A model generated the notes under the pieces. That model had not been told where the DNA came from and did no database searches. It saw only the letters and a program-made list of their open reading frames with translations. This document shows, one piece after another, positions 27,658 to 38,718 of a stretch of 64,000 bases of DNA. Every line of letters starts with the position of its first letter. Position 1 is the first letter of the stretch. The position numbers and the translations under genes are program-made. This stretch comes from Sporosarcina sp. PTS2304 (GTDB lineage: Bacteria; Bacillota; Bacilli; Bacillales_A; Planococcaceae): NCBI RefSeq assembly GCF_003351785.1, contig NZ_CP031230.1, positions 248,001 to 312,000 of the forward strand, given 5' to 3'.

Positions 27658-29148
27658 ATGAATATATTTGATGATTTAATTATATTTGAAATGGCAAATA
27701 GCCATCAAGGAAGTGTTGAGCATGGTATAAATATTATAAAAAAAATGGCTGAGATCTCTCGAACATATAATGTCAAAGCTGCTGTCAAACTTCAATATAG
27801 AAATCTGGATACGTTTATACATCCTGACTTTAAAGATAGAGAAGATGTAAAGCATATTCCTAGATTCATGACGACTAGATTAACATACGATCAATTTAGT
27901 GAACTAGTACATGCAATTAGAAATGAAGGAATGATAGCAATTAGCACACCTTTTGATGAAGAAGGAGTCGCTTGGTGCTTAGATCAAGAACTGGATATTA
28001 TTAAAATTGCTAGTTGTAGTGCAATGGATTGGCCGTTGCTTGAAGTGGCAGCAAAATCAAATAAACCTTTAATTGTTTCAACAGGTGGAAAAACATTATC
28101 AGACATTGATAAAATCTATAACTTTTTGACACATAGACATTGTCAGTTTTCATTATTACATTGTGTTGCAGAATATCCAGCACCATTGGAAAGGTTGCAG
28201 TTAGATTTCATTGATCGTATGAAAAAACGTTATCGCGATATTCCTATAGGATATTCCGGACATGAAAATCCTAATGATAATAGTGTTTCTATGATAGCTG
28301 TTGCGAAAGGTGCAAAAATACTAGAAAGACATGTTGGATTACCCACAAAAGAAATAGCGCTGAATGAATACTCAATGAATCCAGAACAAGCAGAGAAATG
28401 GGTAAAATCAATTGTTGATGCAAGAAAGATTTGTGTTTTACAGAATGAGGATACAAAATATATAAGCCAAGAAGAATTTCAGTCTTTACGTTTGCTGTCA
28501 AGAGGAGTGTATGCTAGTCAAAATATAAAAATAGGAGAGAAAATCTCTAAAGAAGATATATATTTTGCTATGCCCTACCAAGAAGGGCAAACAACTAGTG
28601 GACAGTACTATGAAGGAATGATTGCAACTAGAAATTACACAGTAAACGATGCAATCTATGAAAAAAAGTATACTTCTGATATAAAAAGTACTCGAAGTGT
28701 AATTCATGATGCGAAAGGCATGCTATTTGAGGCAGCAATTGCTCTTGGTGCAGACTTTGAAGTTGAATTATCTCATCACTATGGAATGAAAAACTTTCGT
28801 CAAATAGGGGCGGTAATCATCAATATAGTAAACCGCGAGTATTGTAAAAAACTTATTATTGTTTTACCGGGACAAAGACATCCAAAACATTTACACAAAC
28901 AAAAAGAAGAAACATTTCAATTACTTTATGGTGAATTAGAAGTAGAAATTAATGGTCAAAAAGAAAATATGAAGCCAGGGGATATGAAGACTGTTATGAG
29001 AGGTCAAATTCATTCGTTTTCTTCTGAAAAAGGTGCTATTTTTGAAGAAATTTCAACAACTCATATAAAAGGAGACTCTTATTATTCAGATAAAAATATT
29101 TCAGCTTTAGATTTAATTGAAAGAAAAACAATCCTCAAGGAATGGTGA
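27658..29148 (+). CDS. NeuB-family nonulosonic acid synthase with C-terminal cupin domain
   Basis: A 496-residue protein. Residues 1 to about 270 are a NeuB TIM barrel condensing PEP with a hexose: FEMANSHQGSVEHGI, KLQYRN, STPFDEEGV, IKIASCSAMDWPLLE, VSTGGK, LLHCVAEYPAP, GYSGHE and ERHVGLP. A SAF-like antifreeze segment follows (SRGVYASQNIKIGEKISKEDIYFAMPY). Residues about 355-496 add a cupin (PGQRHPKHLHKQKEETFQLLYGELEVEI), whose His/Glu cluster is typical of sugar isomerases or epimerases of the lyxose-isomerase type. The fusion suggests that the enzyme also isomerises its substrate or product. It is distinct from PseI at 57842. Confidence 0.85.
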   Translation: MNIFDDLIIFEMANSHQGSVEHGINIIKKMAEISRTYNVKAAVKLQYRNLDTFIHPDFKDREDVKHIPRFMTTRLTYDQFSELVHAIRNEGMIAISTPFDEEGVAWCLDQELDIIKIASCSAMDWPLLEVAAKSNKPLIVSTGGKTLSDIDKIYNFLTHRHCQFSLLHCVAEYPAPLERLQLDFIDRMKKRYRDIPIGYSGHENPNDNSVSMIAVAKGAKILERHVGLPTKEIALNEYSMNPEQAEKWVKSIVDARKICVLQNEDTKYISQEEFQSLRLLSRGVYASQNIKIGEKISKEDIYFAMPYQEGQTTSGQYYEGMIATRNYTVNDAIYEKKYTSDIKSTRSVIHDAKGMLFEAAIALGADFEVELSHHYGMKNFRQIGAVIINIVNREYCKKLIIVLPGQRHPKHLHKQKEETFQLLYGELEVEINGQKENMKPGDMKTVMRGQIHSFSSEKGAIFEEISTTHIKGDSYYSDKNISALDLIERKTILKEW

Positions 29149-29154
29149 AGAGTG

Positions 29155-30024
29155 ATGCCTAATTGTATGATATGTAAAAATGATGATTTATCTTTAAGAC
29201 ATCCGCGTGTTAGAGATAAAGAAAATATAGAAGTACTAGAATGCAAAAATTGTGGTTTGGTATTTTTATCCTCTTTTGCGCATATAACTGATAATTTTTA
29301 TGAAAAGTCAGGAATGCTTAATTGGAAAGTTGAAATTGACGAATACAGGGGAAAATCATTTAAAGATGATCACAGAAGGTTTTCTGAATTAGATGAAAAG
29401 ATTTTAGGGAAGAAAGTTTTAGATTTCGGTTGCGGTGCGGGAGGATTTCTTCATCTTATAAAAGATCGATGTGTATCTGTTGCGGGTGTTGAACTAGATA
29501 ACACACTCAACAAAATTATAAATGAGGAAGGAATAGAATGTTTTGATAATCTATCTTCTATTAAAGGGAAGTATGATGTTATTACGCTCTTTCATGTATT
29601 AGAACATTTGATAAATCCGCAAGAAATATTAGTAGAGTTACAAAATTATTTAAATCCAAATGGAATTATAATAATTGAAGTTCCAAATGCAGATGATGCA
29701 TTATTAACTTTGTATAAAAGTGAGGAATTTGCAAACTTTACATATTGGAGTTGTCATGTAGTACTTTATAATGCAGCTACATTAAAGATGCTTATAGATA
29801 AATGTTCTTTAAATGTAAACTATATTAAGCAAATACAAAGATATCCTTTAAGTAATCATTTATATTGGCTCTCAAAAAAGTCCCCAGGCGGTCATCAAAA
29901 GTGGTCATTTTTAGACAAAGTGATTTTGAACACTGAATATGAAAGCATGCTTGCTGCTATAGGGAAATGTGATACATTGTTTGCGGAAGTTAAAATTGGA
30001 ACTCATCTTAATTTATTAAAGTGA
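29155..30024 (+). CDS. Class I SAM-dependent methyltransferase with N-terminal zinc ribbon
   Basis: A 289-residue protein. Two cysteine pairs (CMIC near residue 4, CKNCG near 31) form a zinc ribbon as in sugar C- or O-methyltransferases. The SAM site is VLDFGCGAGGFLHL (near residue 86) followed by VAGVELD and the FHVLEHLINP motif. The fold is Methyltransf_11/23-like. It sits 6 bases after the NeuB-cupin gene and probably methylates a sugar of the flagellin glycan. GTG at 29152 is an alternative start. The exact substrate cannot be read from the sequence. Confidence 0.8.
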   Translation: MPNCMICKNDDLSLRHPRVRDKENIEVLECKNCGLVFLSSFAHITDNFYEKSGMLNWKVEIDEYRGKSFKDDHRRFSELDEKILGKKVLDFGCGAGGFLHLIKDRCVSVAGVELDNTLNKIINEEGIECFDNLSSIKGKYDVITLFHVLEHLINPQEILVELQNYLNPNGIIIIEVPNADDALLTLYKSEEFANFTYWSCHVVLYNAATLKMLIDKCSLNVNYIKQIQRYPLSNHLYWLSKKSPGGHQKWSFLDKVILNTEYESMLAAIGKCDTLFAEVKIGTHLNLLK

Positions 30025-30132
30025 ACTGTTAACAATTACATTTTGTTAATTAGAAGAAAAGTGGAGTTATTAAAATAAGAGATGATTTTTTTGATTTGAT
30101 GAAATATTTATTTTAAATAATAGAGGTGTAAA

Positions 30133-30978
30133 ATGAGCGGAGTATATATTTTTGGAGCTGGACAAAAGGGCGTTGAGGTTTTGAACGAACTTAAAAGCGA
30201 AGGAGTAAATATAATTGGTTTCCTAGAAAATGATCCCTTGAAACATAATAAAAAAGTAGAAGGTATATGTATTTTGGGTGACGCATCGTACTTAAAAGAC
30301 AATGAGTTTTCGAAAGTCATTATAGCATCTATACTTGGATATCGAATTATGATCGAGCAATTAAAGAGAGTAGGAGTAACCGCAGATAAAATTGAAACTA
30401 AATTTGTAGAATATCATGTAAGAGCAAGAGAACAGTTTTTGATTGATTACGCTAAGATATGGAGAGATGTACCTGGAGATGTTGCAGAAGGTGGAGTTTT
30501 TCAAGGGGAATTTGCTAAACAAATAAATATAGAGTTCCCCAATGACCCGTTGTATTTATTCGATACATTCACAGGATTTGACGAGAGAGATCTAGCTACA
30601 GAATATAAAAATAGTTATTCTAAAGGGAAGAAAGATGACTTCCACTTTACTAATATCTCTCTAGTAATGGATAAAATGATTAATCCTCAAAATGTAATTA
30701 TAAAAAAAGGATACTTTCCAGAAACGACGTTAGGTTTAGAAGGAAATTCATATAAGTTTGTTAACTTAGATTTTGATTTATATGAACCAATTTTAGCGGG
30801 TATAAAATATTTTTACCCAAGAATGATTCCTGGAAGTGTGATATTGATTCATGATTACTTTAGTGAAGGATATAAAGGTGTCAAACGAGCAGTTGATAAG
30901 TTTAATGAAATTGAACCAAATTTGTTAATTATGCCAATTGGTGATAATTATAGTATTAGTATAGTCAAAAGCTATTGA
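30133..30978 (+). CDS. Rossmann-like add-on domain fused to a TylF/MycF-type O-methyltransferase
   Basis: A 281-residue protein. Residues about 4-90 are the recurrent island domain (VYIFGAGQKGVEVLNEL, IIGFLENDPLKHNKKVEGI, SKVIIASILGYRIM). Residues about 105-281 resemble macrocin-O-methyltransferase TylF: DYAKIWRDVPGDVAEGGVFQGEFAK, YLFDTFTGFDERD, VNLDFDLYEPI and VILIHDYFSEGYKGVKRAVDKF. TylF enzymes methylate sugar hydroxyls. The gene has AGAGGTG before the ATG. It is followed by 2.6 kb of decayed insertion sequences that separate it from the next methyltransferase. Confidence 0.8.
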   Translation: MSGVYIFGAGQKGVEVLNELKSEGVNIIGFLENDPLKHNKKVEGICILGDASYLKDNEFSKVIIASILGYRIMIEQLKRVGVTADKIETKFVEYHVRAREQFLIDYAKIWRDVPGDVAEGGVFQGEFAKQINIEFPNDPLYLFDTFTGFDERDLATEYKNSYSKGKKDDFHFTNISLVMDKMINPQNVIIKKGYFPETTLGLEGNSYKFVNLDFDLYEPILAGIKYFYPRMIPGSVILIHDYFSEGYKGVKRAVDKFNEIEPNLLIMPIGDNYSISIVKSY

Positions 30979-31004
30979 ATAGTAATGGATTTTAACTTAT
31001 AAAA

Positions 31005-32020
31005 TGTAATAAATAATACGGGATGTTTTCTTAATGTAAATTATCAAATCGAACGCGGCAGATAATTCATGCATAGATTAAAGGGCGTATTGAAATTAAG
31101 TAATTTTCTAGGGACTTGATTGAAGTGTAACAAGAACTCTATGATCTCATTTTGAGTCAACTTACTGAAGTCTGTATACTTAGGATAGGTGCGCCGTATT
31201 CGACCATTTGTATTTTCGTTAATACCACGCTGACCATGAACACCAGGTTCGGAGAAGTAGAAGGGTAGCTCAAATCCTTTTTCAACTTCAACCCACATAT
31301 GAAATTCCGTTCCTCTGTCAGCTGTAATGGATTTCACCAGCTTCTTAGGCAAGTGTTTCAAAAAAGATATGATCTCTTCGGCTGTTTCACTTGCCGTCTT
31401 GGATGCCAACTTTTGAATGATTGTAAAACAACTCGTTCGTTCTGTGAACGTAAGAATTAGGCTTTTATGTGCTTTACCGATCACTGTATCTACTTCCCAA
31501 TGTCCTATTTCATTTCTAGAAGCCTAACGTGCATGAATTTTTTTCAACTGGGGCATCTTTCCACGTGTCTCTTGTTCATTGTTTTTCAGTTTCTTGCCTT
31601 TACGAATGAGAAGCTTTTGGGATAGTTGAAATAGCCCTGCAGCAGCGTAACGATAAATGCTTGAAATGCTTATAGGGAATGGATTTCCAGTCTTTTTTCA
31701 TATCGACCTACAATCATTTCAGGTGACCAGTCCTTCTTCAAATGAACAAGAATGCGCGCAATATCTTCAAGGTTAACCTGATGTTTACAGCCACAGTTTT
31801 CACGCTTATTGCCGTAGCCTACGTGCGCTTGAAACGAATTATAAGGAGAAGCGCGTTGCAGTTCATAGTGAATCGTACTTTCACTTCTCTTTAACTGTCA
31901 TGCAATATAGCCTAGTGTCTTGTTGGCGATCATATATTCTTCGATTAAAACACATTCTCGTGGTAATGTGTATAGCTCATCGGGAGCACTCTTTTATTAG
32001 TGGATTTAACTACTGTGTAC
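31005..32020 (-). pseudogene. Decayed IS30-family transposase gene
   Basis: The minus strand encodes pieces of an IS30 transposase. The N-terminal region (from about 31950) has IANKTLGYIA and an HTH-like stretch, broken by stops. A middle piece has EDIARILVHLKKDWSPEMIVGRYEK. The DDE part (31044-31484) has VDTVIGKAHK, SITADRGTEFHMW, FYFSEPGVHGQRGINENTNGRIRRTYPK and FLLHFNQVPRKLLNF. Several stops and frameshifts interrupt it, the last near 31065, after which the typical end AAFDLIIYIKK is in another frame. No intact copy could be expressed. Ends and target duplication were not identified. Confidence 0.8.
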
Positions 32021-32160
32021 CCGATTGAGCTAATTTTATTTATCTGGTGTTCGACCTAAAATAATAATCTACATAATCAAAGAAAGTTATGGATCTATGT
32101 CAACATCTTGGACACAAAAAGGTTAGGTCTTTGTCAGGAACAACATCCATTCAAGAAGTG

Positions 32161-32224
32161 TCCTGTATCCAGCGAAACCCGTCAAGAGACAAACCACTCT
32201 TGACCGCTTTCGCTGGATACAGGA
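32161..32224. repeat. 64-base near-perfect palindrome inside the IS3 element
   Basis: TCCTGTATCCAGCGAAA (32161-32177) and TTTCGCTGGATACAGGA (32208-32224) are exact complements. The stem continues inward with GTCAAGAG (32181-32188) and CTCTTGAC (32196-32203) around a loop ACAAACC. It could act as a strong terminator or insulator, or be a small inserted repeat. Confidence 0.85.
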
Positions 32225-32296
32225 AGGACAACTCATGGATATCGTTCTGAAAAATGTGTAGGAAAGATCACTCGTATATCATGCGGGTCTCTTCGA

Positions 32297-33200
32297 CTAT
32301 GCAACCTCTTGTCTGCACAAGTCTTCCAATTCCTGTGGTGTTAAATAGTCAATCGATCCATGAATTCGCGTCCGATTGTACAAGGACTCAATGTATTGAA
32401 ATAGAGATAAACGAGCCTCTTCAAAATCGATATAGTTTGTTTGATACACTTCTTCTTTCTTTAACGTGGCATGAAAAGATTCGATACAAGCAATGTCGTA
32501 CGGGCATCCTTTTCGGCTAAATGAGTGTTTGATTTCTGCTGCTTGTATAGCTTGGCCAAATTCTTCGCTCGTGTACTGGCTACCAAGATCCGTATGTAAA
32601 ATTAGACCGTCTTCAGGCTGCTGAACCTCTATCGCGTTGGCCAAAGCGTGTAGAACAAGTTCCGTCGTCATGGAAGTAGAGAAGGAATAACCCCCAATCT
32701 TTCTTGTATGCAAATCCAAAACTGAAGCCAAATAGCACCAGCCGTTACGTAGTGTATGAATATAGGTAATGTCCGCCGCCCATTTTTCATTAATCGTTGT
32801 CGTTGTAAAGTCTTGTTCAAGTAAGTTTTCGCGTTCTTCTATCACTGAATTTGAAGGGGCAGGGCGTGATGATGGATCGGATATCCGCTTCTTTCATCAG
32901 TCGTTGGACACGTTTCAAGCTGACGATATAGCCTTTCTTCAGAAGCTCTCTATGAATTTTGGGCGCACCGTACCGGCCCTTGCTTTTCTCATGAATAGCC
33001 AGAATGGTCGCTGTAATTTCCTCGTTCTCGATTTCATAGGCTGATTTTACTTTACGGAACGACTGATAATAAGTACTTCTTGGCATGTCGAGCACCTGAC
33101 ATAGTAGTTGAATAGGGTGGTTTTCCTGCTCCTGTTCGATTAATTCAATGATCTCCTGGTCTGTTACTTTTTCGCGAATATGGTCATAGCCTTTTTTAGG
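32297..33200 (-). pseudogene. IS3-family transposase OrfB, frameshifted
   Basis: The upstream piece includes DQEIIELIEQEQ, LCQVLDMPRSTYYQ and GRYGAPKIHRELLKKGY (HTH_21 part). The downstream piece has the rve integrase core: NEKWAADITYI (first D), ILHTDLGSQYTSEEF (second D) and ACIESFHATLKKEEVY (catalytic E). The two pieces are in different frames, with the break near 32845-32865 just before ERENLLEQDF. The catalytic residues are intact, but the protein cannot be made in one piece. Confidence 0.85.
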
Positions 33201-33424
33201 ATGTCTACCTCCTGCTTGAGGCGCAAGTTTTCCTTTTGGATTTCTGCGATTTCGGCAGGTGTGAGTCCTTCTTTTCCGTTGATCGGTGACAAGGCTTTGA
33301 TCCAATTATAGATAGTAACTTCAGATACCCTATATTCGCGGTGGAGGTCATTGACAGATGTGCCGGATTGGTAAAGATCGACGATGGTTTGTTTGAATTC
33401 TTGATTGTAGCGTTTTTGTTTCAT
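33164..33424 (-). CDS. IS3-family transposase OrfA
   Basis: An 86-residue HTH protein: KQKRYNQEFKQTIVDLYQSG, VNDLHREYRVSEVTIYNWIK, and a leucine-zipper-like end (IQKENLRLKQEVDILKKAMTIF). ATG at 33424 is used, with AGAGGA upstream. AAAAAAGG on the minus strand (33190-33197) is a typical -1 slippery site that would make the OrfAB fusion, but orfB is broken. Confidence 0.85.
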   Translation of the reverse strand: MKQKRYNQEFKQTIVDLYQSGTSVNDLHREYRVSEVTIYNWIKALSPINGKEGLTPAEIAEIQKENLRLKQEVDILKKAMTIFAKK

Positions 33425-33614
33425 GTGGGACACGTCCTCTCTATTTAGTAGAATAGAGACTTAACTAAGTTATGTCCATAGATCTATACTAGCTCCATTA
33501 TATACGTATTTCAATACCTTAGAACTATTTAAGTTGCATTGAATATTGAAAACTATAGATACTATTAAGTGTTTACACATAAGTTAGCTAATAATTAAAA
33601 GGAAGTGATTTAAA

Positions 33615-34505
33615 TTGGAAAAGCTATCATTATTAAAAGTTATAAGTGAAATTTATTCTAAGAACGAAAATATTATTTCCTATTTAAAAAGTATTGATAA
33701 TAGGAAAAATAATTCAATAGAAGATATACTAATCAGTTATGATTTTCAAGCAGGATCTTATACAGAATGGTATAAGAACGACCCTCATCTCCGAGATGAA
33801 ACCGTTTCTTATTTGTCGGAAGTTATCAATAAAATTGGAGAGTATTCTACGATTTTAGAAGTAGGTGTTGGTGAAGCTACAATACTAGGTCTTTTAATTC
33901 AAAAGTTAAATAAGAAACCCGAAAGATCTTACGGTTTTGATATTTCATGGTCAAGAATTAAATATGCACAAAAATTTATTAAAGAGTTAAAGTTAGAGAA
34001 TGTTAATCTTTTTACGGGCGATTTATTTACTGCTCCACTAAAAGATAACTCCGTAGATATTGTGTATACTTCCCAAGCAATAGAACCAAATGGTGGTAGA
34101 GAAGAAGAAGCGCTAAAAGAATTATTTCGTATTACAAGAAAATATTTAATTTTATTAGAACCAGCTTATGAATTGGCAGATGAAAAAGCTAAAGTAAGAA
34201 TGAAGGAACATGGTTACATTACAAAATTACATACAACTGCTAAGAAACTTGGATACAAAATAATAGAATATCGATTATTTGAAGTCAACTATAACCCGTT
34301 AAATCCAGTTGCTATTATGATTATTGAAAAGAATAGTAATGAAATGATAGACGATCCTATGTGTTGTCCTATAACAAACACAAACTTTATATTAAGTGAT
34401 ACTGCTTACTACTCCCCAGAAAGCATGCTTTTATATCCGATTGTTAATAACATTCCATGTCTATTGCCGCAAAATGCGATAGTAGCTACTAAGTTTTTAG
34501 AATAA
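33615..34505 (+). CDS. SAM-dependent methyltransferase
   Basis: A 296-residue class I methyltransferase. The SAM motif is ILEVGVGEATILGLL (near residue 79), followed by YGFDISWSRIKYAQ and DIVYTSQAIEPNGGREEEALKEL (post-motif region). The C-terminal 50 residues (DPMCCPITNTNFILSD, LLYPIVNNIPCLLPQNAI) look like a Trm112-type zinc-binding or small beta domain, as found at the end of some sugar methyltransferases. The start is TTG with AAAGGAAGTG upstream. The substrate is unknown and likely a glycan residue, judging from its neighbours. Confidence 0.75.
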   Translation: MEKLSLLKVISEIYSKNENIISYLKSIDNRKNNSIEDILISYDFQAGSYTEWYKNDPHLRDETVSYLSEVINKIGEYSTILEVGVGEATILGLLIQKLNKKPERSYGFDISWSRIKYAQKFIKELKLENVNLFTGDLFTAPLKDNSVDIVYTSQAIEPNGGREEEALKELFRITRKYLILLEPAYELADEKAKVRMKEHGYITKLHTTAKKLGYKIIEYRLFEVNYNPLNPVAIMIIEKNSNEMIDDPMCCPITNTNFILSDTAYYSPESMLLYPIVNNIPCLLPQNAIVATKFLE

Positions 34506-34557
34506 TTTCATATGCATGATTTTGGATATCTATTGTATATTACCGATTGGAGATAAA

Positions 34558-35661
34558 ATGATGAGAGTTTTTAAATATTATGTCTGTTTAGGCGCAGCTA
34601 GTCTTGCGGAAAGAATTATTGAAAAATGGCATACAATAAGTGGACAACAGCCAAGATTGATATTTGATAGTGATAAAAGTAAGGAGGGGAAATCTATCAA
34701 TGGCGTTCAAATTTTCCATACATCTAAATTGAAAGAAATGATTTGTTCTAACGAAACAATAATTATTACTAGTTCTTTTGTAGATGAAATAGTATCTGAT
34801 CTTGAGAAATTAGAAATAACAAATAATATATTGGATTATAAAACTTTTGACTTTTTAATAGTACAACAAAACTTACTTAATAAAAATAATAAGTTAAAAG
34901 ATAAATATCAAGGTGAAAGATGCTTTGTAGTAGGAAATGGACCGTCATTGAATAATCAAGACCTTTCCTATTTAAAAGATGAAGAAACAATTATGATGAA
35001 CAATTTTCAAAAAAATGAAGAACTAGTAAAACTAAATTCAAAATATTGGATGCTAGCTGATCCTGCATATTGGGATAAAGAGGAAACGCGTGATATGTTA
35101 TTAATACCAATATTAGAAACGCTAGATGAAAGATTGAAAAATACAACTTTGTTTATGCCACAGGAAAGTATAGTCAATATTAGCAATTTAAATCGTCCTG
35201 TTGTCTCTGACAAAGTTAATTTTTACTATATGGATATAGATCGTTCAGTATATACAGAAGACGAGAAAATAGTTGATCTTATTGATTTTACAAGAAGGGT
35301 TCCACCTTACTCTCAAAACGTCTTGAGTCCCTCTCTAATGTTGGCAATGCACTTAGGTTTTAAAGAAATATATATTATTGGTTGTGATCATAGTTGGTGG
35401 GATTTTAGTGAAAAAGATATAGAAACAACGTATGTAGGACATCACTATAATAAGTCGGAAAAAGATATGAAACATTCAATGAATATTTTTAAAAGTTTAG
35501 GGTATGAGGGACTGCGACGTACGATAGATAGACAACTTTATGAATACAACAAGTTGAATGAATACGCAATAAGTAATGATATAAAAATATATAATGCAAC
35601 TGAAGGTGGGCTTTTAGAGAATTTCGAAAGAATAGATTATAACTCGATTTTTAATAAATGA
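34558..35661 (+). CDS. Rossmann-like add-on domain fused to a DUF115/MptE-like (Maf/sialyltransferase-type) domain
   Basis: A 367-residue protein. Residues about 4-95 are the recurrent island domain ([48 protein letters not shown]). The rest begins [21 protein letters not shown], the GNGPSL motif shared by DUF115 proteins and GT42-like transferases. It then has [37 protein letters not shown] and a His-rich segment ([11 protein letters not shown]). It could transfer a nonulosonic acid within the glycan, distinct from the large Maf. ATG at 34558 has TTGGAGAT upstream. Confidence 0.75.
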   Translation: MMRVFKYYVCLGAASLAERIIEKWHTISGQQPRLIFDSDKSKEGKSINGVQIFHTSKLKEMICSNETIIITSSFVDEIVSDLEKLEITNNILDYKTFDFLIVQQNLLNKNNKLKDKYQGERCFVVGNGPSLNNQDLSYLKDEETIMMNNFQKNEELVKLNSKYWMLADPAYWDKEETRDMLLIPILETLDERLKNTTLFMPQESIVNISNLNRPVVSDKVNFYYMDIDRSVYTEDEKIVDLIDFTRRVPPYSQNVLSPSLMLAMHLGFKEIYIIGCDHSWWDFSEKDIETTYVGHHYNKSEKDMKHSMNIFKSLGYEGLRRTIDRQLYEYNKLNEYAISNDIKIYNATEGGLLENFERIDYNSIFNK

Positions 35662-35677
35662 AAGAGAGTTGATTTAT

Positions 35678-37635
<1,958 letters not shown>

Positions 37636-37693
37636 ATTTTCTTTAAATAAAGATTGTTAGATTTTCACCAAAAACTGTTTAATACTCTATAGT

Positions 37694-37713
37694 ACAACAT
37701 AGAATTATGTTGT
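37694..37713. terminator. Small hairpin after gmd, weak terminator candidate
   Basis: ACAACATA and TATGTTGT pair exactly around GAAT; the downstream bases are TGTATTT rather than a clean T run. The rest of 37636-37815 is AT-rich with nothing recognisable. Confidence 0.35.
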
Positions 37714-37815
37714 TGTATTTAAAATAATGTGTTAAGTGTATTTCAGGAAACACTAAGCTTATCATTCGTAAATTCAATGTCTAATATGTTCAATAAATAG
37801 AATGGAGAATATCTA

Positions 37816-38574
37816 GTGAGAATAGTATTTTGTGGTTTTGGTAGAGCAGGAAAAGAATGTTTACTTGAACTCTTGCGGAATGATGAAGTGAATAAAAGTA
37901 ATCTCTTTGTATATACATATGATACAAAAGATAATATGGAGTTCATTAATCTAATAAAAAGCCTAAATATTAGCTTTTCATATAATAATATAAATCGTTC
38001 TATTTGTGAAGTGAAAGATTTTAATCCAAATTTATTGATATCAGTCTACTATAGAAATATAATCAGTGCAGAAATTTTACAAATAGTAAATTATAAAGCA
38101 TTTAATCTACATCCCTCTTTATTGCCTAAATATAAAGGTTGCTTTTCAAGTGTGTGGGCACTATTAAATGGCGAAGTAGAAACAGGCATAACTTTTCATT
38201 ATATTGATAATGGAGTTGACACTGGACGAATAATATTGCAAGAGAAAGTTGCAATAAATAAGGATGATACCGCCTATTCTTTATATCATAAATTAATCAC
38301 TCGATTCGTGCAGAATTTTAATTTGGCTTTCGGTCTAGTTAAAAAAAACTACCAAGGGTATTTACAAAGTAAACACGATGGTTCGTACTATTCAAGAGAT
38401 TTACCATTCGATGGTATGATTGAAGCTAAAACATGTACTTATGATTTTGCTTCTAGGTTTATTAGAGCAATGTATTTTCCGCCTTATCCATACGCTAAAA
38501 TTAAATTTAGTAGAGATATAATAGAGTTTGACTGTGTGAAGAAATTAGAAGATTATACTGATGAATTTATTTAG
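37816..38574 (+). CDS. Formyltransferase-family protein (sugar N-formyltransferase)
   Basis: A 252-residue protein of the formyl-transferase fold. It has the start VFCGFGRAGKECLLELL, then the N10-formyl-THF site region FNPNLLISVYYRNIISAEIL, the catalytic stretch AFNLHPSLLPKYKGCFSSVWALLNGE (Asn and His of the N-x-HPSLLP motif) and FHYIDNGVDTGRIILQEK with the conserved Asp. tRNA-fMet formyltransferase has a further C-terminal domain that is missing here, so a sugar amine is the more likely acceptor. GTG start at 37816 follows ATGGAGA. No dedicated amino-sugar aminotransferase accompanies it in the AT-rich core. Confidence 0.8.
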   Translation: MRIVFCGFGRAGKECLLELLRNDEVNKSNLFVYTYDTKDNMEFINLIKSLNISFSYNNINRSICEVKDFNPNLLISVYYRNIISAEILQIVNYKAFNLHPSLLPKYKGCFSSVWALLNGEVETGITFHYIDNGVDTGRIILQEKVAINKDDTAYSLYHKLITRFVQNFNLAFGLVKKNYQGYLQSKHDGSYYSRDLPFDGMIEAKTCTYDFASRFIRAMYFPPYPYAKIKFSRDIIEFDCVKKLEDYTDEFI

Positions 38575-38644
38575 GTAGATTCTAGCGAAGTGATTAGAAA
38601 GATATTTGTTACTTGTCTATAAATTTAGGAAGTGTTTTTCTAGT

Positions 38645-38672
38645 AAAAGAACTGACCTATTCAGTTCTTTTT
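38645..38672 (+). terminator. Intrinsic terminator after the formyltransferase gene
   Basis: An 11-bp perfect stem, AAAAGAACTGA with TCAGTTCTTTT, around CCTAT, ending in a T run. Confidence 0.85.
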
Positions 38673-38686
38673 ATTTTGGCCGATAT
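38660..38686 (+). promoter_or_regulatory. Tentative SigD-like promoter before fcl
   Basis: GCCGATAT (38679-38686) is an exact SigD -10 element. At 15 bases upstream stands TTCA (38660-38663), the same weak -35 as at 18025. It lies directly behind a terminator and 33 bases before the fcl start, so a new transcript start here is plausible. Confidence 0.45.
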
Positions 38687-38718
38687 AAAGTAGAGAACTG
38701 TAGAAAAAGGTGTGTACA

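Larger units (their letters stand above)
32109..33478 (-). mobile_element. IS3-family (IS150-like) insertion sequence, inactivated
   Basis: The proposed ends are imperfect inverted repeats. TGGACACAAAAAGGTTAGGT starts at 32109. The reverse complement of the right end, TGGACATAACTTAGTTAAGT, ends at 33478. orfA and orfB are in the usual overlapping order on the minus strand with a slippery A6G string. orfB is frameshifted. No clear target-site duplication is seen, and the 188 bases after orfB include a long palindrome not normal for such elements. Confidence 0.7.

Noticed and set aside
32254-32520. Plus-strand open frame at the end of the IS3 element
   Set aside because: Antisense to the transposase OrfB, with no ribosome binding site.
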